A stretch of 64,000 nt of DNA from an uncultured Draconibacterium sp. (GCF_963676815.1 NZ_OY781365.1:6110501-6174500); one strand, 5' to 3'; numbered from the stretch's first letter, positions 17,283 to 27,215 are shown. Numbers and translations are program-made. The notes: generated by a model from the sequence alone, not told the origin.

Positions 17283-17488
17283 AAAAAATGTGTTGCAACT
17301 AAAATAGTTCGAAATTTCTTACCCACATATATAATAAAGGAAAGAAATAAACAGTTTTTTGTTAAGAATTACAAGCATTAACGGCAGTTTAGCAAACAGG
17401 GAATAGCTATTTTAGTTGGTCAATTGTAAAAAGTAAGCCAGCTAATGGTTTGAAACAATTAATTCATTTAAAACAAAGAGAATAAAGC
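17283..17488. promoter_or_regulatory. Divergent promoter region with a shared CTATTTTAGTTG element
   Basis: The 12-mer CTATTTTAGTTG occurs on the plus strand at 17407-17418 and, reversed, at 17296-17307 (CAACTAAAATAG). The two copies face away from each other towards the TPR gene and ftsE. Each contains a near match to TAnnTTTG, so they may be matched -7 elements or binding sites of one regulator. Confidence 0.4.
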
Positions 17489-20400
17489 ATGAGAACGATA
17501 CAAATTTTGTTATCTCTTTTTATCATTATTGGTTCTTTTCAGCAAGTCGGGGCACAGGAAACGGCTTATTTCGATAATGTGAGAAAGGATATCGACATCG
17601 CCAAGGAACTCTACAACAAAGGAAAATACATTTCAACTTACCGGCAATTTGAGAAAATTCAGAAACGTGTTGAGCCTAAATCGGAATTGTATTCCGAGGC
17701 CGAATATTTCAAAGCAGTTTCGGCACTTCACGCCGGTTACCGCTCGGGCGACAAGCTGATCCGTACTTTTGTTGAAACCTATCCTGATAGTCCGTACATG
17801 AACAGCGCGCAATTCAACCTGGGGAAAAACCAGTTTGAAAAACGACAATATTCGCTGGCGGTTCGCACCTTTGCAAAAGTCGATCGCAGCGACCTGTCGG
17901 AAAACGAGCGCATTGAATTGCAGTACCAAAACGGATTTGCCAACCTTGAGCAGGGAAACACTGATGTTGCCTACCGCGAGTTTATGGCCATCCGAAACAC
18001 CAACAATTTATACAGCAAACCAGCCACTTACTACTGTGCACACATTCAGTATTTAAATGAAGATTACGATGCTGCGTTGGAAGGTTTTACGGCGCTAAAC
18101 AATGATCCTGCTTATTCGCAGGTAATTCCGTTGTACGTGAGCCATATTTACTACAAACAGAAGAAATACAATGAGGTAGTTAATTACACCACTTCGATTA
18201 TCGACGATGTGCAGGAAGAGCACCAAACCGAATTATCGAAGATTGTTGGCGATTCGTATTTTCATTTGCGTCAGTACGAAAATGCGATTCCGTACCTCGA
18301 GAAATATTTTGAAACATCAGGGACAAAAACACGCGAAGAAAATTATATTCTGGGTTTTTGTTATTACCACACCAGCAAATATGCCGAAGCTACCGAATTA
18401 TTGCAAAAAGCAGCTACCGGCGAAGATGAAATGACTCAAAACGCCTATTATCACCTGGCCGATTGTTTTATTAAACTCGATGAAAAGGAAAAAGCAAAAA
18501 CGGCTTACAACGCGGCTTCGGAATTTGATTTTAATCCAGACATAAAAGAAGATGCGTTATTCAGTTACGCCAAATTAACGTACGAGCTTTCGTACTCTCC
18601 TTTTAACGAAACCATAAAAGCTTTCGACCGTTATATTGCCGAATATCCGAATTCGCCAAAAAATGCCGAAGCCTACGAAATTCTGGTAGAAGTATACATG
18701 GTAACTAAAAACTACAAAGACGCCATCGAGTCGATTGAGAAAATACAAAACAAAACACCCGATATAAGGAAAGCCTACCATCGTGTAACATTTTACCGCG
18801 GGTTGGAGCTCTTCAATAACCTGATGTACAACGAGGCGATCGAGAATTTCGACCTGTCGCTGGCCAACGGAAGTTACAGCAACGAAATAAAAGCGCGAGC
18901 GCTTTACTGGAAGTCGGAAGCTCTGTACCGTTTGGGCGATTACAACAATTCAATTGCGTCGTACAACCAGTTCGCACGAAGTTCATCATCGGCAAACGAT
19001 GCTGAAGTTTTGAGCGCCGACTACAACATAGCTTATGCTTACCTGAAAACCGACAACAAAGAAGCGGCGCAACAACATTTCAGTCAGTATGTAAAGAAAA
19101 TGCAGGGCAAACGAACTCCTAAAATTGCCGATGCCTACAACCGGATCGGTGATTATTATTTCGCGAATACAAACTATGCACAGGCCATCGCTAATTACGA
19201 ACGTGCCTACAACATAAAAATGCTGGAAGCCGATTACGCACTGCTGCAAATTGCATTTTGCCAGGGACTTCAGCGCAAACAGCAAGACAAGATTAACAAC
19301 CTGAACCTGTTGTTACGCGAGTTTCCGGAGTCGGATTACTACGATGATGCTTTATATGAACTGGGGCGCGCGAACGAACGACTGGGTAATAATTTCGAGG
19401 CCGTTCGCCAGTACCAGGAGATTGTTGAAAACCATCCGAACAGTAATTACTACCGCAATGCATTATTACAGCTCGGTTTGGTAAATTACAACAACGGCGA
19501 CTTTAATAAAGCACTGCGCCAGTACAAAGAAGTGGCCGAAAATTACAAAGGTACTCCTGAAGCCAACTCTGCACTGCAGGGAATAAAAAACTGTTACGTG
19601 GAACTGAATGATGTGGATGCCTATTTCGCCTACGTAAAACGCTTGGGTGGCGATGTTAGCGTTAGTGCATCAGAGCAGGATCAGCTGACCTACTCGGCTG
19701 CAGAACGTGTTTATATGGCCGGAAACGAAGATGCCGATGTTCAGTTGCAACAGTATTTGAATCAATATCCGAACGGCGCATACATTACAAATGCGCATTT
19801 CTACCTGGCAGAAAATAAATACAAAGAAGGAAACTACGAAGAAGCCAATTCGCATTACTCGTTTGTAGCCAACCAACCCGATAACATTTTTACAGAGCAG
19901 GCACTTGCACGCGCATCGGAGCTGACATACAACGCCGGCGACTACAACACCGCGCTTGATCTGTTTAATCGCCTGGAGGAAAAATCAACCGGGAAATGGA
20001 ATTCGCTTCGTGCAAATACAGGACAAATGCGCTGCCATCTCATAAATAAGAATTATCAACTAGTAATTGTTGCTGCCGAAAAAGTAAATAAATCAGATGT
20101 AGCCAACGAAGCATTGAAAAAGGAAACCGATTATGCCATTGGAAAATCGAACTACGAACTGGGTAATTTAAGCTCGGCAATTAGTCCGTTGCGCGATGTG
20201 GCTAAAGACACCAAACTGGAACAGGGGGCTGAAGCCAAATACCTGCTGACTGAAATTTACTACCGCGATAATAACAAGGCAAAAGCCGAGGAAGAAATTG
20301 TTGATTTTATCGACAAGGGAACGCCGTATACTTATTGGCTGGGTAAAGCCTTTTTGTTGCTGGCCAGCATTTACGAAGATGGTGGCGACCAGTTTCAGGC

Positions 20401-20560
20401 AAAACATACTTTGAAAAGCCTTGCTGAAAACTACAACAACGACAACGACGGAATAAAAGCCGAAGCGCAACAACGTCTGGATGTTATTCTGGCTAAAGAA
20501 GCGCAGGAACAACAAAATGCGGTCGACAGTTCGTTCCAAATGGAAATTAAACAAAACTAA
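17489..20560 (+). CDS. Large periplasmic TPR-repeat protein
   Basis: 1023 residues with a signal peptide (MRTIQILLSLFIIIGSFQQVGAQ). Almost the whole mature protein consists of tetratricopeptide repeats, more than twenty by eye, with recurring YLNEDYDAALEGF, YYFANTNYAQAIANYERAY, ALYELGRANERLGNNFEAVRQYQ-like units of the tol-pal/YbgF and BamD-type. Such proteins act as scaffolds for envelope assembly. It is followed after only 2 nt by an outer-membrane barrel gene, and this gene pair recurs in Bacteroidota as far as I know, which suggests a complex of the two. No enzymatic domain is visible. Confidence 0.88.
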   Translation: MRTIQILLSLFIIIGSFQQVGAQETAYFDNVRKDIDIAKELYNKGKYISTYRQFEKIQKRVEPKSELYSEAEYFKAVSALHAGYRSGDKLIRTFVETYPDSPYMNSAQFNLGKNQFEKRQYSLAVRTFAKVDRSDLSENERIELQYQNGFANLEQGNTDVAYREFMAIRNTNNLYSKPATYYCAHIQYLNEDYDAALEGFTALNNDPAYSQVIPLYVSHIYYKQKKYNEVVNYTTSIIDDVQEEHQTELSKIVGDSYFHLRQYENAIPYLEKYFETSGTKTREENYILGFCYYHTSKYAEATELLQKAATGEDEMTQNAYYHLADCFIKLDEKEKAKTAYNAASEFDFNPDIKEDALFSYAKLTYELSYSPFNETIKAFDRYIAEYPNSPKNAEAYEILVEVYMVTKNYKDAIESIEKIQNKTPDIRKAYHRVTFYRGLELFNNLMYNEAIENFDLSLANGSYSNEIKARALYWKSEALYRLGDYNNSIASYNQFARSSSSANDAEVLSADYNIAYAYLKTDNKEAAQQHFSQYVKKMQGKRTPKIADAYNRIGDYYFANTNYAQAIANYERAYNIKMLEADYALLQIAFCQGLQRKQQDKINNLNLLLREFPESDYYDDALYELGRANERLGNNFEAVRQYQEIVENHPNSNYYRNALLQLGLVNYNNGDFNKALRQYKEVAENYKGTPEANSALQGIKNCYVELNDVDAYFAYVKRLGGDVSVSASEQDQLTYSAAERVYMAGNEDADVQLQQYLNQYPNGAYITNAHFYLAENKYKEGNYEEANSHYSFVANQPDNIFTEQALARASELTYNAGDYNTALDLFNRLEEKSTGKWNSLRANTGQMRCHLINKNYQLVIVAAEKVNKSDVANEALKKETDYAIGKSNYELGNLSSAISPLRDVAKDTKLEQGAEAKYLLTEIYYRDNNKAKAEEEIVDFIDKGTPYTYWLGKAFLLLASIYEDGGDQFQAKHTLKSLAENYNNDNDGIKAEAQQRLDVILAKEAQEQQNAVDSSFQMEIKQN

Positions 20561-20562
20561 AA

Positions 20563-22341
20563 ATGCACAACATGTTCAAAACAGCTCGATATATTTTCAC
20601 CTTACTGCTACTTGGCACTGCCGTTTTTGCACAGGCACAACAAGACACCACGCTGACAAAAGAAGTTGAGGTTACAAAAGCATACAAACCAACACTTTCT
20701 GATGCCAATAAACTAAACAGTATGCCCACTATTGACGAAACGGAGCACCAGAAGCCAACCTTTAATTACAGCATTAACAGTCAACCTGTTTTTAGCACAT
20801 TTTCGGTGAATCCGTTAAAAGCAGCCATTGTTGAAACATCGCAGAATAAAGATAACGGCTACGGTTTGGTTCGTGCCGGCCTGGGAACCACTTTCCGCCC
20901 GTATGGCGAAGTATTCTTTAACAATCAGAATTCGAAGAACTCCTTGTTTGGTATTCATGCCATGCACCTATCGTCGTTTGATGATATTGAACTGGAAGGC
21001 GGCAACAAAGTGGATGCACCGTTTATGAAAAACGAGGTTGACCTTTTTGTAAAACACCTTTTCCGTGACAATGTACTGTCAGTGAATCTTGACTTTAAAC
21101 ACGATGCATTTAACTACTACGGTTATCCTTTAACTGCCGTTCCTGATCCGCTGCTGGAAGACGATCAAACAATAAATTATTTCGACACCAAACAGTCGTT
21201 TGCAAAAGGCGGCATCAATATCGGTTTGAAAAACCCGACAGCAGAATACGACGATGCAACTATTGGATTTGATTTTACCTACCATTATTTTGGTACGAAA
21301 ACCGATCATCGCGAGCATTATGCCAACTTTGTTTTGGATGTGCAACAACCAATGATTACCGGCGTTGGACTGCTCGAAGGTGGCGTTTTATACACACAAG
21401 CCAGCGATATTTACCCTCAAAACGACTCAACCACCGGCAACCGTTCGCAGATTATTATTCACGCCAAACCGGCCTGGTTTATTGGCGACGAAACTGCAAA
21501 TATTACACTCGGTGTAAATACGTGGTTTGCCATGGTTTCTGATGAAGATACTGAAGCAAAGATTTCTCCAAATGTACGTGCCAACTGGGCACCGGTTCCG
21601 GAACTGATAAGTCTGTATGCCGGAATTGACGGTGATTACATCAGCAATTACTATTCAAAAATTGCATACGAAAACCCATTTATCGATCCGGAACACGATG
21701 TAATGAATTCGTTCCAAAAATTCCGCTTTTATGGCGGTTTCGATGGCAAATTCTCGAAAAAGACGAACTTTAAAATTTCGGCAGAATATGCCATGATCGA
21801 TAATCAGCCATTTTATTACCTGAACGAATCGTTATATCTCGATCCGGCATACAATCCTGCCCCAACGATTGTCGATAACACATTTAAGGTTTTATATGAC
21901 AATATCGACCGCTTAAAACTGAATGCGGAAGTATTTCACGCCTCGTCAGATAAAGTTGACTTAACGGCATCGGTAAATTACTACAACTATAAACTCGACG
22001 AGCAGGAAGAAGCCTGGAACCTCCCTACCTGGGATGCCAATTTAAATATTGGATACAAAGTAAACGAGCAACTTAGTTTGTCGGCCGATATCTTTTTAAT
22101 GGGAGAAAGAAAAGCATTGCTAATTGCATCACCTGACCCACTTTCAAGTGCCGGTCCGATATATCATTCGGAGAACCTCGATGCAGCCTTCGACCTCAAC
22201 GTAAAAGGCAACTACCAGATAACCAATCAATTTTCGGTGTTTGCTCAACTCAACAACTTTGGTTTTCAAAAATATCAACGCTGGTTCGGATACCCGGTAC
22301 AAAGCTTTAATATGCTGGCCGGAATAAGTTATTCGTTTTAA
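20563..22341 (+). CDS. Outer-membrane beta-barrel protein paired with the TPR protein
   Basis: 592 residues. Start is either 20563 or the ATG at 20572; the second gives a cleaner signal peptide (MFKTARYIFTLLLLGTAVFAQAQ). The mature N-terminus TLTKEVEVTKAYKPTLSDA followed by KLNSMP is a conserved signature of a TonB-receptor-like barrel group in Bacteroidota. The rest is a long series of amphipathic strands (YGLVRAGLGTTFRPYGEVFF, NLDFKHDAFNYYGY, KLNAEVFHASSDKVDLTASV) ending in a barrel-type C-terminus (MLAGISYSF). No plug domain or CarboxypepD domain is visible, so it is not a full TonB-dependent transporter. It probably works with the TPR protein 2 nt upstream. Confidence 0.85.
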   Translation: MHNMFKTARYIFTLLLLGTAVFAQAQQDTTLTKEVEVTKAYKPTLSDANKLNSMPTIDETEHQKPTFNYSINSQPVFSTFSVNPLKAAIVETSQNKDNGYGLVRAGLGTTFRPYGEVFFNNQNSKNSLFGIHAMHLSSFDDIELEGGNKVDAPFMKNEVDLFVKHLFRDNVLSVNLDFKHDAFNYYGYPLTAVPDPLLEDDQTINYFDTKQSFAKGGINIGLKNPTAEYDDATIGFDFTYHYFGTKTDHREHYANFVLDVQQPMITGVGLLEGGVLYTQASDIYPQNDSTTGNRSQIIIHAKPAWFIGDETANITLGVNTWFAMVSDEDTEAKISPNVRANWAPVPELISLYAGIDGDYISNYYSKIAYENPFIDPEHDVMNSFQKFRFYGGFDGKFSKKTNFKISAEYAMIDNQPFYYLNESLYLDPAYNPAPTIVDNTFKVLYDNIDRLKLNAEVFHASSDKVDLTASVNYYNYKLDEQEEAWNLPTWDANLNIGYKVNEQLSLSADIFLMGERKALLIASPDPLSSAGPIYHSENLDAAFDLNVKGNYQITNQFSVFAQLNNFGFQKYQRWFGYPVQSFNMLAGISYSF

Positions 22342-22366
22342 CCGGCATCAATCAATCAATTCGGTT

Positions 22367-22390
22367 AAAGGGAGGCAAAAGCTTCCCTTT
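22367..22390 (+). terminator. Rho-independent terminator of the TPR/barrel operon
   Basis: AAAGGGAGGC (22367-22376) pairs with GCTTCCCTTT (22381-22390) around AAAA, with one G-U pair, followed by further T. Confidence 0.85.
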
Positions 22391-22858
22391 TTTATCTCCT
22401 TTCAATACACAAATATAAGTTTTGAACGGTCGAGAGAAATGATCAATATTCAATAACAAATAACCAACAGAACAATATAAAACAGAAAATAGATTTGGGT
22501 TGAATATTGGCAATCGAAAATTGGATATTTTACATCCAATATGATGATAAACGAAGTCATTATTTCAAAGTAAACACGAGAATAAAAGCGCGTTTTTCAG
22601 GTCCGATTTGCAACGAAATAAAAACCTACTGCTACACCCTCATTCTGAGGTTAATATCTTGTTGAAAAATAAGGTCTTTTAACACTTCAAAAACAGCTGT
22701 TTTCTGCCTATTTTTTATATATTTGTGACGTGATTATCAGATCATTTTTAAAGCAAGATAAGAACTTGAAAATCAACTAGTTTTCTTCGAGAAGTTTTAA
22801 AGAATTTTTTGCGGGGAAAACTATTTTATTTTAGAGGATTTAATTTTAACAAACAGAG
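22391..22858. other. 468-nt gap upstream of gyrB with a 14-bp palindrome
   Basis: No gene seen. The sequence is AT-rich. A perfect palindrome AAAACAGCTGTTTT lies at 22690-22703, directly upstream of the predicted gyrB promoter core at 22718-22725; about 130 nt of leader follow before the gyrB start. No known riboswitch fold was recognised in the leader. Confidence 0.5.
22718..22725 (+). promoter_or_regulatory. Promoter core of gyrB
   Basis: TATATTTG matches TAnnTTTG exactly. A -33 TTTG is not obvious; instead the region is occupied by the palindrome at 22690-22703, which could bind a regulator. Confidence 0.5.
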
Positions 22859-24829
22859 ATGAGCGAAATTGAAAAAAATAACCTTCAAAGCAACGGAAAC
22901 GGAAACTACGGAGCAGATAGTATCCAGGTGCTTGAAGGTTTGGAAGCAGTAAGGAAGCGCCCTGCCATGTATATTGGCGACGTGAACGAAAAAGGTTTGC
23001 ACCACCTGGTTTATGAGGTGGTAGATAACTCAATCGATGAAGCGCTGGCCGGCTACTGTAACAACATTGAAGTTATAATTCATGAAAATAATTCCATCAC
23101 CGTAAAAGATGATGGGCGTGGTATTCCCACCGAAAAACACTCAAAAGAAAATAAATCGGCACTGGAGGTTGTAATGACCGTACTGCATGCCGGTGGTAAA
23201 TTCGATAAAGATTCATACAAGGTTTCGGGTGGTTTACACGGTGTGGGTGTTTCGTGTGTTAACGCACTTTCTACCTACCTGAAAGCCGAAGTGCACCGCG
23301 ACGGAAAAATTCATGTGCAGGAATACTCTACCGGAAAGCCAAAAGGCGATGTACAGGTTGTTGGCGAAACCGATAAAACCGGAACATTTGTAACTTTTGT
23401 GCCCGATGACAGCATTTTCCTGACAACAGAATATAAATACGAAATTCTGGCAGCGCGTTTGCGCGAGCTGGCGTTCCTGAATGCAGGAATAAAATTGAAG
23501 ATCATTGACGAACGTGTTGTTGAAGAAGACGGTTCATACAAATCAGAAGATTATTTCTCGGAAGAGGGTTTGAAAGAGTTTGTTGAGTTTTTAGATACAA
23601 CCCGCGAAAAACTGATTGAAGAAGTTGTGCATATTACCACCGAGAAAAATGATATACCGGTAGAAATTGCATTGCAGTACAATACATCATTCTCCGAAAA
23701 TATTCACTCGTATGTGAATAACATTAACACAATTGAAGGAGGAACGCATTTAACCGGCTTTAGACGTGGTTTAACACGTACCCTGAAAAACTATGCCGAC
23801 CAAAGCGGAATGCTCCAGAAACTGAAATTTGACATCAGTGGCGACGATTTTCGTGAAGGATTAACAGCAATTATTTCGGTAAAAGTTGCCGAACCACAAT
23901 TCGAGGGGCAGACAAAAACAAAACTGGGTAACTCAGAAGTAAGTTTGTCGGTTGACCAGGCTACCAGCGAAGCACTGCAAAACTATTTGGAAGAAAATCC
24001 AAAGGCTGCAAAACAAATTGTACAGAAAGTAATTCTGGCAGCACAGGCTCGTCATGCGGCACGTAAAGCCCGCGAAATGGTGCAACGTAAAAACGCCCTT
24101 TCAGGTGGAGGTTTGCCAGGTAAACTTAGCGACTGTTCGGAAAAAGATCCTGCTCAATGCGAAGTTTTCCTTGTCGAGGGAGACTCGGCAGGTGGTACGG
24201 CAAAACAAGGTCGCGACCGCAGAACACAAGCCATCCTGCCATTGCGTGGTAAAATCCTGAACGTAGAAAAAGCCATGCAACACAAAATCTTTGAAAACGA
24301 AGAGATTAAAAATATTTTCACCGCTTTGGGAGTAACCATTGGTACCGAAGAAGATTCGAAAGCGCTGAACATGGAAAAACTGAGGTATCACAAGATTGTG
24401 ATCATGACCGATGCCGATGTGGACGGTAGCCACATTGCAACATTGATTATGACTTTCTTTTTCCGCTATATGAACGACCTGATTAAAAACGGGCACCTTT
24501 ATATTGCAGCTCCGCCACTTTATTTGATAAAGAAAGGTAAGAGAGAGGCGTACGCATGGTCAGAAAAACAACGTCTGCAACTGATTGAAAAGTGGGCCGA
24601 TGGTAACGAAAGTGCAGTACACACACAGCGTTACAAAGGTTTGGGAGAGATGAATGCAGAGCAACTTTGGTCAACTACCATGAACCCTGAGCAGCGCACA
24701 CTGCAACAGGTAACCATTGAAAATGCTGCCGAAGCAGACCACATTTTCTCAATGCTTATGGGCGACGATGTACCACCACGCCGTAAGTTTATTGAAGACC
24801 ACGCTACCTACGCAAATATTGATGCGTAA
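22859..24829 (+). CDS. gyrB: DNA gyrase subunit B
   Basis: 656 residues, the usual length for Bacteroidota GyrB without the proteobacterial insert. It is the ATPase subunit of gyrase, which introduces negative supercoils. Motifs in order: VLEGLEAVRKRPAMYIGDV, the ATP-binding EVVDNSIDEALAG, VKDDGRGIP, ATP lid GGLHGVGVSCVNAL, the transducer Lys-containing section FEGQTKTKLGNSEV, then the TOPRIM domain EGDSAGGTAKQGRDRRTQA (near residue 440) and DADVDGSHI (near 520), and C-terminal YKGLGEMNAEQLWSTTMNP. ParE is the alternative, but the QTKTKLGN and GRDRRTQAILP context fits GyrB. Confidence 0.97.
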   Translation: MSEIEKNNLQSNGNGNYGADSIQVLEGLEAVRKRPAMYIGDVNEKGLHHLVYEVVDNSIDEALAGYCNNIEVIIHENNSITVKDDGRGIPTEKHSKENKSALEVVMTVLHAGGKFDKDSYKVSGGLHGVGVSCVNALSTYLKAEVHRDGKIHVQEYSTGKPKGDVQVVGETDKTGTFVTFVPDDSIFLTTEYKYEILAARLRELAFLNAGIKLKIIDERVVEEDGSYKSEDYFSEEGLKEFVEFLDTTREKLIEEVVHITTEKNDIPVEIALQYNTSFSENIHSYVNNINTIEGGTHLTGFRRGLTRTLKNYADQSGMLQKLKFDISGDDFREGLTAIISVKVAEPQFEGQTKTKLGNSEVSLSVDQATSEALQNYLEENPKAAKQIVQKVILAAQARHAARKAREMVQRKNALSGGGLPGKLSDCSEKDPAQCEVFLVEGDSAGGTAKQGRDRRTQAILPLRGKILNVEKAMQHKIFENEEIKNIFTALGVTIGTEEDSKALNMEKLRYHKIVIMTDADVDGSHIATLIMTFFFRYMNDLIKNGHLYIAAPPLYLIKKGKREAYAWSEKQRLQLIEKWADGNESAVHTQRYKGLGEMNAEQLWSTTMNPEQRTLQQVTIENAAEADHIFSMLMGDDVPPRRKFIEDHATYANIDA

Positions 24830-24895
24830 TAAGTTTGAATAAAAAATGGCACAGTATTATTCTTGCTGCTGCCATACCTTATAAAATACGAGTTA

Positions 24896-24922
24896 AAAAT
24901 CCGGGAAACAATCCCGGATTTT
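24896..24922 (+). terminator. Rho-independent terminator of gyrB
   Basis: AAAATCCGGG (24896-24905) pairs with CCCGGATTTT (24913-24922), followed by more T. It lies between gyrB and the LOG-family gene, so it also rules out the longest frame (from 24835) as the true start of the latter. Confidence 0.9.
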
Positions 24923-24951
24923 TTCGCTTTACTAAATCTAAAACGAAATTC

Positions 24952-25533
24952 ATGAATATCTGTGTTTTCTGCTCATCAAGTAATGCTATTAACGATGCCT
25001 ATTTTCATGCAGCTCAGCAAATGGGCGAGCAAATCGGGAAAAGAGGTCACAACTTAATAAATGGTGGCGCCAATGTTGGCCTTATGGAAACGGCCACCAT
25101 TGCAGCAAGTAAAGCTGGCGCCAAAACGGTTGGTATTATTCCGGAACGAATGATTGGCCGCTCGCTGGCATCAAACAATTCACACGAAGTAATAATAACC
25201 GCTGACATGATGGAGCGCAAAGCACAAATGCGCGATATGTCGGATGCGTTTATTGCCTTGCCTGGAGGTTTTGGCACTCTCGAAGAAATACTTGAAGTTA
25301 TTACGCTTCGGCAACTCTCCTACCACACCAAACCCATTGTTTTTGTAAATACCAATAATTTTTTCGACCATCTTTTTAAACAATTTGAGCTTTCGTATGT
25401 CGAATTATTTGCAAAAGATATTTACAGGCAATTATATTTTGTGGCAGAGACACCGGAAGAGGCCATGAATCACATTGAAAATTACGTTCCTGTTGAACTG
25501 GATACAAAGTGGTTTAAGGTTCCTCAAAAATAA
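24952..25533 (+). CDS. LOG-family (TIGR00730) nucleotide phosphoribohydrolase
   Basis: 193 residues from the ATG at 24952; the 39 extra residues of the longest frame cross the gyrB terminator and are not conserved in character. MNICVFCSSSNAIND is the family N-terminus, and the catalytic/AMP-binding signature PGGFGTLEEILEVITLRQL is intact, preceded by MMERKAQMRDMSDAFIAL. LOG enzymes cleave the N-glycosidic bond of nucleoside monophosphates such as cytokinin riboside phosphates; in most bacteria the natural substrate is AMP or unknown. Cytosolic and monofunctional. Confidence 0.93.
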   Translation: MNICVFCSSSNAINDAYFHAAQQMGEQIGKRGHNLINGGANVGLMETATIAASKAGAKTVGIIPERMIGRSLASNNSHEVIITADMMERKAQMRDMSDAFIALPGGFGTLEEILEVITLRQLSYHTKPIVFVNTNNFFDHLFKQFELSYVELFAKDIYRQLYFVAETPEEAMNHIENYVPVELDTKWFKVPQK

Positions 25534-25714
25534 TTGAGGATTGTGTAATTATCTCCACGATAAATTGTCGTATAATTTGCACGTTCTGTCAAACAATACT
25601 GACATTGTTTCAGTAACTGAACTTTTTGTTTTCACTTTTTAACAATACTTGCTACGGGGTGTTAAATTATGCAAAATAGCGGTATTTGCGGGCAAGCAAA
25701 GAAAACAGTGGCAA

Positions 25715-25722
25715 TAAATTTG
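25715..25722 (+). promoter_or_regulatory. Promoter core of the degQ-like gene
   Basis: TAAATTTG matches TAnnTTTG. A TTTG lies at 25685-25688 but 26 nt away, too far for a good -33. An 11-nt palindrome TCAGTAACTGA and a TTTAACA...TGTTAAA pair lie further upstream in the same gap and could be regulatory. Confidence 0.45.
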
Positions 25723-25775
25723 CGTTCTTAATACCCTGAAAAAGAAAACGAGAACGTATTTTAAAATTTTAAGTT

Positions 25776-27215
25776 ATGAAAAGAGTAGGAAGAATTTCGC
25801 TGACATTTTTACTTGTTATAGCAGGTGCGTTTGTAGGAGTTTGGGCTTACAGCACTTTTTTCAATAAGCCACAAGTAGTGACAGTAAAAGAAGAACCAGC
25901 AGCACAATTTGTTAATTTACCCGCAAACAGCGAGCAACAGTTACCCGATTTAACTTTTGCCGCCGAAAAATCAATACATGCAGTGGTACACATTGCAACG
26001 CAATCCGTTCGTACCGGGCAATGGTCTAGCGGAAATCCGTTTTTAGATGAGTTTTTTGGTTTTCAGCAAAGAGAGCCACAGGTTCAGCAAGGTTTTGGTT
26101 CGGGAGTAATTATGTCGGATGATGGTTTTATAATTACCAATAATCATGTTATTGATAATGCACAAAACATAAAGGTAATATTAAACGATAAGCGCGAATT
26201 TGAAGCGCGTTTAGTAGGAACCGATCCGTCAACCGATATCGCACTATTAAAAATTGATGCCGAAAATTTGCCGTATTTAACTTATGGCAATTCCGACAAT
26301 TTAAAACTTGGCGAGTGGGTTTTGGCAGTAGGTAATCCGTTTAACCTTACATCAACCGTTACCGCCGGTATTATCAGTTCGCAAGGACGAAATCTGGGGA
26401 TTAACCAGGATCAATACAAAATTGAGTCGTTTATTCAAACCGATGCAGCTGTAAATCCCGGAAACAGTGGAGGGGCACTGGTTAACCAGCAAGGAAACCT
26501 GGTTGGAATCAACACAGCAATTGCCTCACGTACCGGATCATACACCGGATATTCTTTTGCAGTGCCAGTGTCGATTGTAAAAAAAGTTGTTGAAGATTTA
26601 AAAGAATTTGGAGAGGTACAACGTGCATTATTAGGCGTTAATATTGGTGATGTAAATGCAGAAATTGCTGAAAAACTGAACCTTGACAAGGTTGAAGGTG
26701 TTTATATAGGTGGAGTCGTTGAAAACGGAGCTGCCAACGAAGCCGGCATAAAAGAAGAAGATGTAATCATCAGTGTAGATGGAGATAAAGTAAAAACAGC
26801 AGCCGAGCTACAGGAAAAAGTTAGTCAGTACCGTCCGGGCGACAACGTAGATATTGTTGTAATTAGGGACAATGAAAAGAAACAATTTACCGTTACCTTA
26901 CGTAACAAACACGGCGACACACAAATTGTACGCGACAACACAACCGTACTAGGCGCTGAGTTTGAAGCAGTGAGCAACAGTGTTAAAGAAGACTTGGGAA
27001 TCAGAAACGGCATCATGATTACCAGTTTGAAAAAAGGAAAACTAAAGGATGCCGGTCTCGAAAAAGGTTTTATTATTACCTCGGTAAACAAAAAACCTAT
27101 ATACGAGGTATCAGATTTTAAGAGAGAAGTTGGAAATGCGAGAGGAGGAATATTGGTTGAAGGAGTTTATCCGAATGGAGAATCAGCATATTATGTTTTT
27201 GGCGTAGAACGCTAA
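25776..27215 (+). CDS. Periplasmic serine protease DegQ/HtrA
   Basis: 479 residues. An N-terminal signal anchor (ISLTFLLVIAGAFVGVWAY) exports a trypsin-like domain with the full catalytic triad His124 (TNNHVIDNA), Asp154 (TDIALLKID) and Ser231 (NPGNSGGAL). Two PDZ domains follow (about 285-375 and 385-475), the first with RALLGVNIGDVNAEIAEKL and the second shorter and more divergent. The enzyme degrades or refolds misfolded envelope proteins. It precedes the primary sigma factor gene by 112 nt, with a separate promoter for the latter. DegP, DegQ and DegS cannot be told apart confidently; two PDZ domains exclude DegS. Confidence 0.93.
   Translation: MKRVGRISLTFLLVIAGAFVGVWAYSTFFNKPQVVTVKEEPAAQFVNLPANSEQQLPDLTFAAEKSIHAVVHIATQSVRTGQWSSGNPFLDEFFGFQQREPQVQQGFGSGVIMSDDGFIITNNHVIDNAQNIKVILNDKREFEARLVGTDPSTDIALLKIDAENLPYLTYGNSDNLKLGEWVLAVGNPFNLTSTVTAGIISSQGRNLGINQDQYKIESFIQTDAAVNPGNSGGALVNQQGNLVGINTAIASRTGSYTGYSFAVPVSIVKKVVEDLKEFGEVQRALLGVNIGDVNAEIAEKLNLDKVEGVYIGGVVENGAANEAGIKEEDVIISVDGDKVKTAAELQEKVSQYRPGDNVDIVVIRDNEKKQFTVTLRNKHGDTQIVRDNTTVLGAEFEAVSNSVKEDLGIRNGIMITSLKKGKLKDAGLEKGFIITSVNKKPIYEVSDFKREVGNARGGILVEGVYPNGESAYYVFGVER

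Noticed and set aside
24835..24951. N-terminal extension of the LOG-family protein
   Set aside because: The extension spans the gyrB terminator; the family N-terminus begins at the ATG at 24952.
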